From Chitinimonas arctica (GTDB taxonomy: Bacteria; Pseudomonadota; Gammaproteobacteria; Burkholderiales; Chitinimonadaceae): a stretch of 64,000 bases of DNA. This document shows positions 63,859 through 64,000 of the stretch, one piece after another. The position numbers and the translations under genes were made by a program. Where the stretch lies: contig NZ_CP041730.1 of the NCBI RefSeq assembly GCF_007431345.1, forward strand, positions 3,100,001 to 3,164,000, given 5' to 3'. How positions within the stretch are numbered: position 1 is the first letter of the stretch; the number at the start of each line of letters is the position of its first letter. The notes under the pieces were generated by a model. It saw only the letters and a program-made list of their open reading frames with translations, was not told the origin of the DNA and did no database searches.

Positions 63859-64000
63859 ATGCAAATCTTCACCACCGTGGCCGATTTCCGCGCCTGGCGT
63901 AAACAGGCCGGTTTTGTCGCCTTTGTTCCTACAATGGGGAATCTGCACGAAGGCCATCTTTCACTGTGCGATGCCGCCAAGGCGCGCGGCGGCAAGGTGG
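63859..64000 (+). CDS. panC: Pantothenate synthetase, 3' end outside window
   Basis: The first 47 codons of PanC, which joins pantoate and beta-alanine. VPTMGNLHEGHLSL contains the HIGH-type ATP-binding signature (HEGH) of the family. AAGGA lies five bases before the ATG, 31 bases after panB. The gene is cut by the right window edge. Confidence 0.94.
   Translation, partial: MQIFTTVADFRAWRKQAGFVAFVPTMGNLHEGHLSLCDAAKARGGKV

Overview
The window looks like chromosomal DNA from a GC-rich betaproteobacterium, most likely Neisseriales or a close relative. The evidence is gene content and order: pcnB-folK-deoxynucleoside kinase-panB-panC, rpmB-rpmG, a short CbiX-type chelatase, an FMN-riboswitch-controlled ribB, and PEP-CTERM surface proteins. 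The genus is a guess. I recognised no tRNA, rRNA, CRISPR array, insertion sequence or complete prophage.

Layout. 1-8.6 kb: a c-di-GMP enzyme cut by the window edge, a PEP-CTERM protein, an MHS-type transporter upstream of acs, a divergent LysR regulator, a CbiX-like chelatase, and rpmB-rpmG with a clear promoter and terminator. 9-13.5 kb: rep helicase, speA and a small membrane protein. 13.5-20.1 kb: one very large, visibly less GC-rich gene encoding a DUF4011-helicase-nuclease protein of the Hhe anti-phage type. 20.2-23 kb: an H-NOX sensor translationally coupled to a PAS-GGDEF-EAL-receiver protein. 23.1-32.9 kb: a sugar-uptake locus. It has an ABC importer (gtsABCD-like) preceded by four tandem 11-bp repeats, and a second operon ordered response regulator, AGE-family sugar isomerase/epimerase, PfkB kinase, sensor kinase; an LRR gene lies between them. 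33-45.5 kb: a DUF2339 membrane protein with an apparent frameshift, a CHAP/NlpC-like amidase, a VWA lipoprotein-ECF sigma-anti-sigma cluster, a zinc-ribbon membrane protein, a BON protein, a periplasmic binding protein, an SPFH protein, a pseudouridine synthase and a SapC-like protein. 45.7-50 kb: dgt and valS. 50-56.4 kb: accessory genes (orphan BtuC-like permease, secreted PCC-domain protein, MoaD/BNR-repeat pair, an orphan YgiT zinc finger, vapBC), then hemH, a DUF1016 gene remnant and yaaA. 56.4-64 kb: a second PEP-CTERM protein, the FMN riboswitch with ribB, a second LRR protein, a PhzF-like protein, and the pcnB-folK-dNK-panB-panC run, cut by the right edge.

How the genes work together. 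The best supported local circuits are: (i) sugar import by the ABC transporter, conversion by the AGE enzyme and phosphorylation by the PfkB kinase, probably controlled by the TctD/TctE-like two-component pair acting on the 11-bp repeats; (ii) NO or O2 sensing by H-NOX feeding a bifunctional c-di-GMP enzyme; (iii) FMN control of ribB through a hairpin that can hide its ribosome binding site; (iv) a stand-alone Hhe-type defence gene. Starts were moved from the longest open frame wherever a ribosome binding site or family length favoured another codon, and these choices are stated per entry.
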